7,271 nt of DNA from Lachnospiraceae bacterium (GTDB taxonomy: Bacteria > Bacillota > Clostridia > Lachnospirales > Lachnospiraceae): assembly GCA_017483425.1 (NCBI GenBank), contig JAFUWM010000220.1, forward strand, positions 1 to 7,271, in the 5' to 3' direction. A program made the position numbers and the translations under genes. The notes beneath the pieces are model-generated. The model was not told the DNA's origin. It was given only the letters and a program-made list of their open reading frames with translations, and did not search any database. Of this stretch, positions 5,832-7,271 are shown in pieces. Position 1 is the stretch's first letter; each line of letters opens with the position of its first letter.

Positions 5832-5858
5832 TAAAGTTTCTTACGATTTTTCCGATAT
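5832..5858 (+). promoter_or_regulatory. Sigma-28 (SigD/FliA-type) promoter
   Basis: TAAA (5832-5835), a 15-nt spacer, then TCCGATAT (5851-5858) match the Bacillus SigD consensus TAAA-N15-GCCGATAT at 11 of 12 positions with exact spacing. Transcription would start near 5865, giving a leader of about 117 nt before ATG 5982. No competing sigma-A promoter of similar quality is visible between the HAD stop and the gene. This places the downstream gene in the late flagellar/motility regulon. Confidence 0.72.
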
Positions 5859-5879
5859 ATAGATATAGAAACGGATTTC

Positions 5880-5912
5880 TTCATGCTTTTATACATGATA
5901 TGGGAGCATGAA
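5880..5912 (+). promoter_or_regulatory. Leader hairpin upstream of the DUF6033-like gene
   Basis: TTCATGCT (5880-5887) pairs perfectly with AGCATGAA (5905-5912). The stem extends inward by three G-U pairs and one A-U (5888-5891 with 5901-5904), for 12 pairs in all. It sits near the 5' end of the predicted transcript. A second smaller pairing, GGCAT (5922-5926) with ATGCC (5956-5960), follows before the ribosome site. Function is unknown; mRNA stability or post-transcriptional control is plausible. Confidence 0.4.
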
Positions 5913-5981
5913 ACAGCAACCGGCATCAGGTTCATGACTGCCTTGCAGCTGCCTTATGCCAGATCATGGAGGATGGGACTT

Positions 5982-6845
5982 ATGGTAGATTTTAATTCAA
6001 GCATTTCCAAGGCACCGGCTTATCAGAGCGGCATAGCAGGTCAGGGCAAAGCCGGCAAGGCGGGAAATCCCGCACAGACCACAGACGCAGCACAGACAGG
6101 TTTCCAAAAGGCAAGTGATGTAGGCGCGGTATTTGACAAGTCGTCTGCTCTTGATTCTATTGTGAATCAGAAGACACAGAGCATGCTCGGCAAGACAGTT
6201 GGACAGCCGCAGCTTAGCGAGAAGGCTCAGAAGTATTATGACCAGCTCAAGGCAAAGTTCGGTGACATGGATTTCATCCTCGTATCAAAGGATGAAAAGG
6301 CTAACGCTCAGGCAAACGCCGCAAGCTACGCTAATCCCAATAAGCCGGTCGTTCTCATAGGCGAGGACGAGGTCGAGAAGATGGCTAATGATGAGAGCTT
6401 CCGCAAGAAGTACGAGGGCATCATCTCCATGGCCAAAGAGGGTCTTGCCGCTATGAAGAATCAGTTCGGCGACAATGATGATGTCAAAGGCTATGGCATG
6501 CAGATCGACGATAAGGGCGAGGTATCATATTTCGCAGTCCTGAAGAAATCAAATGACCAGCAGGCTGAGCGCCTCCAGAAGAAGCAGGAAGCAAAGAAGG
6601 CTGAGAAGAAGGCAGCGGACAAGAAGGAGGCTAAGGAAGCTCAGGAGGACAGGCTTGAAAAAGCAAGATCCGCAAGGAGTGAAAAGGCCAAGGACGCATA
6701 TAAGGATCAGGAGGACTTTGGCTACGAGATAATCAGGGCTTCATCCATAGATGATCTTGCGTCAAAGGTATCGGCTTTCTTTAATCCTGAAGCGGCAGAA
6801 GCGAAGTCTTCATATGTCGGAGGAAACATAGATTTCTCAGCATAA
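5982..6845 (+). CDS. DUF6033-like cytoplasmic protein, predicted sigma-28 regulon
   Basis: I place the start at ATG 5982 (MVDFNSSIS) because GGAGG (5968-5972) lies 9 nt upstream. The longer frame from ATG 5883 begins inside the leader hairpin, lacks a ribosome site and adds 33 unlikely residues. The resulting 287-aa protein has a low-complexity Gly/Ala/Gln N-terminus and no signal peptide or membrane helix. A folded part (about 70-190) contains KYYDQLKAKFGDMDFILVS, NAASYANPNKPVVLIGEDEVEKMA and YFAVLKKS. A Lys/Glu/Ala-rich, probably coiled-coil stretch spans about 192-243, before a short tail ending GGNIDFSA. I recognise this layout as DUF6033, found mainly in Lachnospiraceae and relatives, with no known activity. 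The sigma-28 promoter points to a motility-linked role. The gene uses more GAG, AAG and GCx codons than its neighbours, suggesting high expression. Confidence 0.72.
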   Translation: MVDFNSSISKAPAYQSGIAGQGKAGKAGNPAQTTDAAQTGFQKASDVGAVFDKSSALDSIVNQKTQSMLGKTVGQPQLSEKAQKYYDQLKAKFGDMDFILVSKDEKANAQANAASYANPNKPVVLIGEDEVEKMANDESFRKKYEGIISMAKEGLAAMKNQFGDNDDVKGYGMQIDDKGEVSYFAVLKKSNDQQAERLQKKQEAKKAEKKAADKKEAKEAQEDRLEKARSARSEKAKDAYKDQEDFGYEIIRASSIDDLASKVSAFFNPEAAEAKSSYVGGNIDFSA

Positions 6846-6886
6846 GCTGAAGCAGGCAAAACAGGATTGATGATTGATCTGAAACG

Positions 6887-6922
6887 TCCCGGGGTACATA
6901 TCGTATCCCGGGATTTTGGTTT
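6887..6922 (+). terminator. Intrinsic terminator after the DUF6033-like gene
   Basis: TCCCGGGGTAC (6887-6897) pairs with GTATCCCGGGA (6903-6913), 11 pairs including one G-U, around a 5-nt loop (ATATC). It is followed directly by TTTTGGTTT (6914-6922). This is a classic Rho-independent terminator placed 41 nt after the stop codon at 6845, and it closes the unit. Confidence 0.88.
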
Positions 6923-6933
6923 GTATATCAATA

Positions 6934-6942
6934 TGTTATAAT
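6934..6942 (+). promoter_or_regulatory. Extended -10 promoter for the FAH-family gene
   Basis: TGTTATAAT (6934-6942) is a perfect extended -10 element (TGnTATAAT). No good -35 box is present at 16-18 bp; TTTTGG at 6914-6919 is the best and lies in the terminator tail. Extended -10 promoters often work without a -35. Transcription would start near 6949, giving a leader of about 50 nt. Confidence 0.55.
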
Positions 6943-7000
6943 AAAAAGCTTAGTGGCCGTCATAGGCTTTAAGATAAAACTTTTTTAAAGAGGGGGACGT

Positions 7001-7271
7001 ATGAGATATTATACATTAAGGCATAAAGGGATCGCTCATGTGGCAGCATCAAAGGACGGGCATCGGGCGTATATATTAAGGGCTTATAAGACCATGAACG
7101 TTCTGCTGCTCAAAGGGCATGACGGTAATATCCCGGGACTTTCGGAAGTGGTGGAGCTTGACAGTCCGAATGTTGAGCTACTGTCTCCCATACCCCATCC
7201 CAGACAGGATGTTATCTGCCTGGGGATAAACTATGCAGACCATGCAAAAGAAGCGGAGAGCTTTGACAGGG
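7001..7271 (+). CDS. Fumarylacetoacetate hydrolase (FAH) family protein, N-terminal part
   Basis: The frame opens at ATG 7001 after AAAGAGGGGG (6987-6996) and runs off the right edge after 90 codons. Residues 1-60 form the small N-terminal domain usual in this family (MRYYTLRHKGIAHVA...), followed by SPIPHPRQDVICLGINYADHAKEAE. That is close to the family signature in which P-x-P-x-K/Q-I-I-C-x-G-x-N-Y-x-x-H-x-x-E opens the catalytic domain. FAH-family enzymes hydrolyse or decarboxylate 2-oxo acids and acylpyruvates with a divalent metal. The metal-binding Glu/Asp residues lie beyond the window, so activity and exact subfamily (acylpyruvase, oxaloacetate decarboxylase or hydratase) cannot be decided. 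It has its own promoter and is separated from the DUF6033-like gene by a terminator, so it starts a new unit. Confidence 0.85.
   Translation, partial: MRYYTLRHKGIAHVAASKDGHRAYILRAYKTMNVLLLKGHDGNIPGLSEVVELDSPNVELLSPIPHPRQDVICLGINYADHAKEAESFDR

Noticed and set aside
5883..5981. Upstream extension of the DUF6033-like gene to ATG 5883
   Set aside because: It has no Shine-Dalgarno, starts inside a hairpin, adds atypical residues, and ATG 5982 has a GGAGG site with good spacing.
1..7271. CRISPR arrays, insertion sequences, tRNA or rRNA genes, phage attachment sites
   Set aside because: I looked for spaced direct repeats, transposase motifs with terminal repeats and tRNA arms on both strands and found none.

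Overview
The window looks like a chromosomal piece from a motile, strictly anaerobic Firmicute, most likely a Lachnospiraceae member related to Butyrivibrio or Roseburia. The grounds are: PurF ends in the Cys-rich tail (CTYCWNGAE) typical of clostridial enzymes; Shine-Dalgarno sites are strong and purine-rich; base composition is intermediate with many ATA and AGG codons; and the window holds a c-di-GMP-I-type riboswitch, a Firmicute-type LexA box, a sigma-28 (SigD) promoter and a DUF6033-like protein. No tools were used; family names come from motif recognition. All genes are on the + strand.

Layout. (1) 1-263 is the 3' end of purF. (2) 264-476 is a dense regulatory stretch: a near-consensus LexA box, a good sigma-A promoter, a GEMM-I/c-di-GMP-I aptamer and a hairpin that would bury the ribosome-binding site. 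It feeds a secreted CAP/SCP-domain protein (477-1031). (3) 1085-2123 is azlC-azlD, a branched-chain amino acid exporter pair, preceded by a perfect 9-bp GC hairpin with a candidate start codon in its loop. (4) 2124-2258 is an intergenic region with two inverted repeats. (5) 2259-5807 is a tight four-gene run: a six-helix DUF308/HdeD-like membrane protein, a UbiA-family prenyltransferase of the phosphoribosyl-transferring type, a radical SAM protein of the B12-domain class, and a HAD phosphatase overlapping it by 4 nt. (6) A sigma-28 promoter drives a structured leader and a DUF6033-like protein (5982-6845), closed by a clear intrinsic terminator. (7) An extended -10 promoter and the first 90 codons of a fumarylacetoacetate-hydrolase-family enzyme end the window.

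How the parts fit. The most interesting unit is the UbiA / radical SAM / HAD operon. By analogy with decaprenylphosphoryl-ribose synthesis in mycobacteria, UbiA would join PRPP to a polyprenyl phosphate and the HAD enzyme would remove the 5-phosphate. The radical SAM protein would then carry out an unassigned modification of the sugar or lipid, giving an unusual lipid-linked pentose at the membrane. This is inference from gene content. Separately, c-di-GMP sensing before a secreted protein and a sigma-28 promoter before DUF6033 suggest that several genes here respond to the motile/sessile switch.
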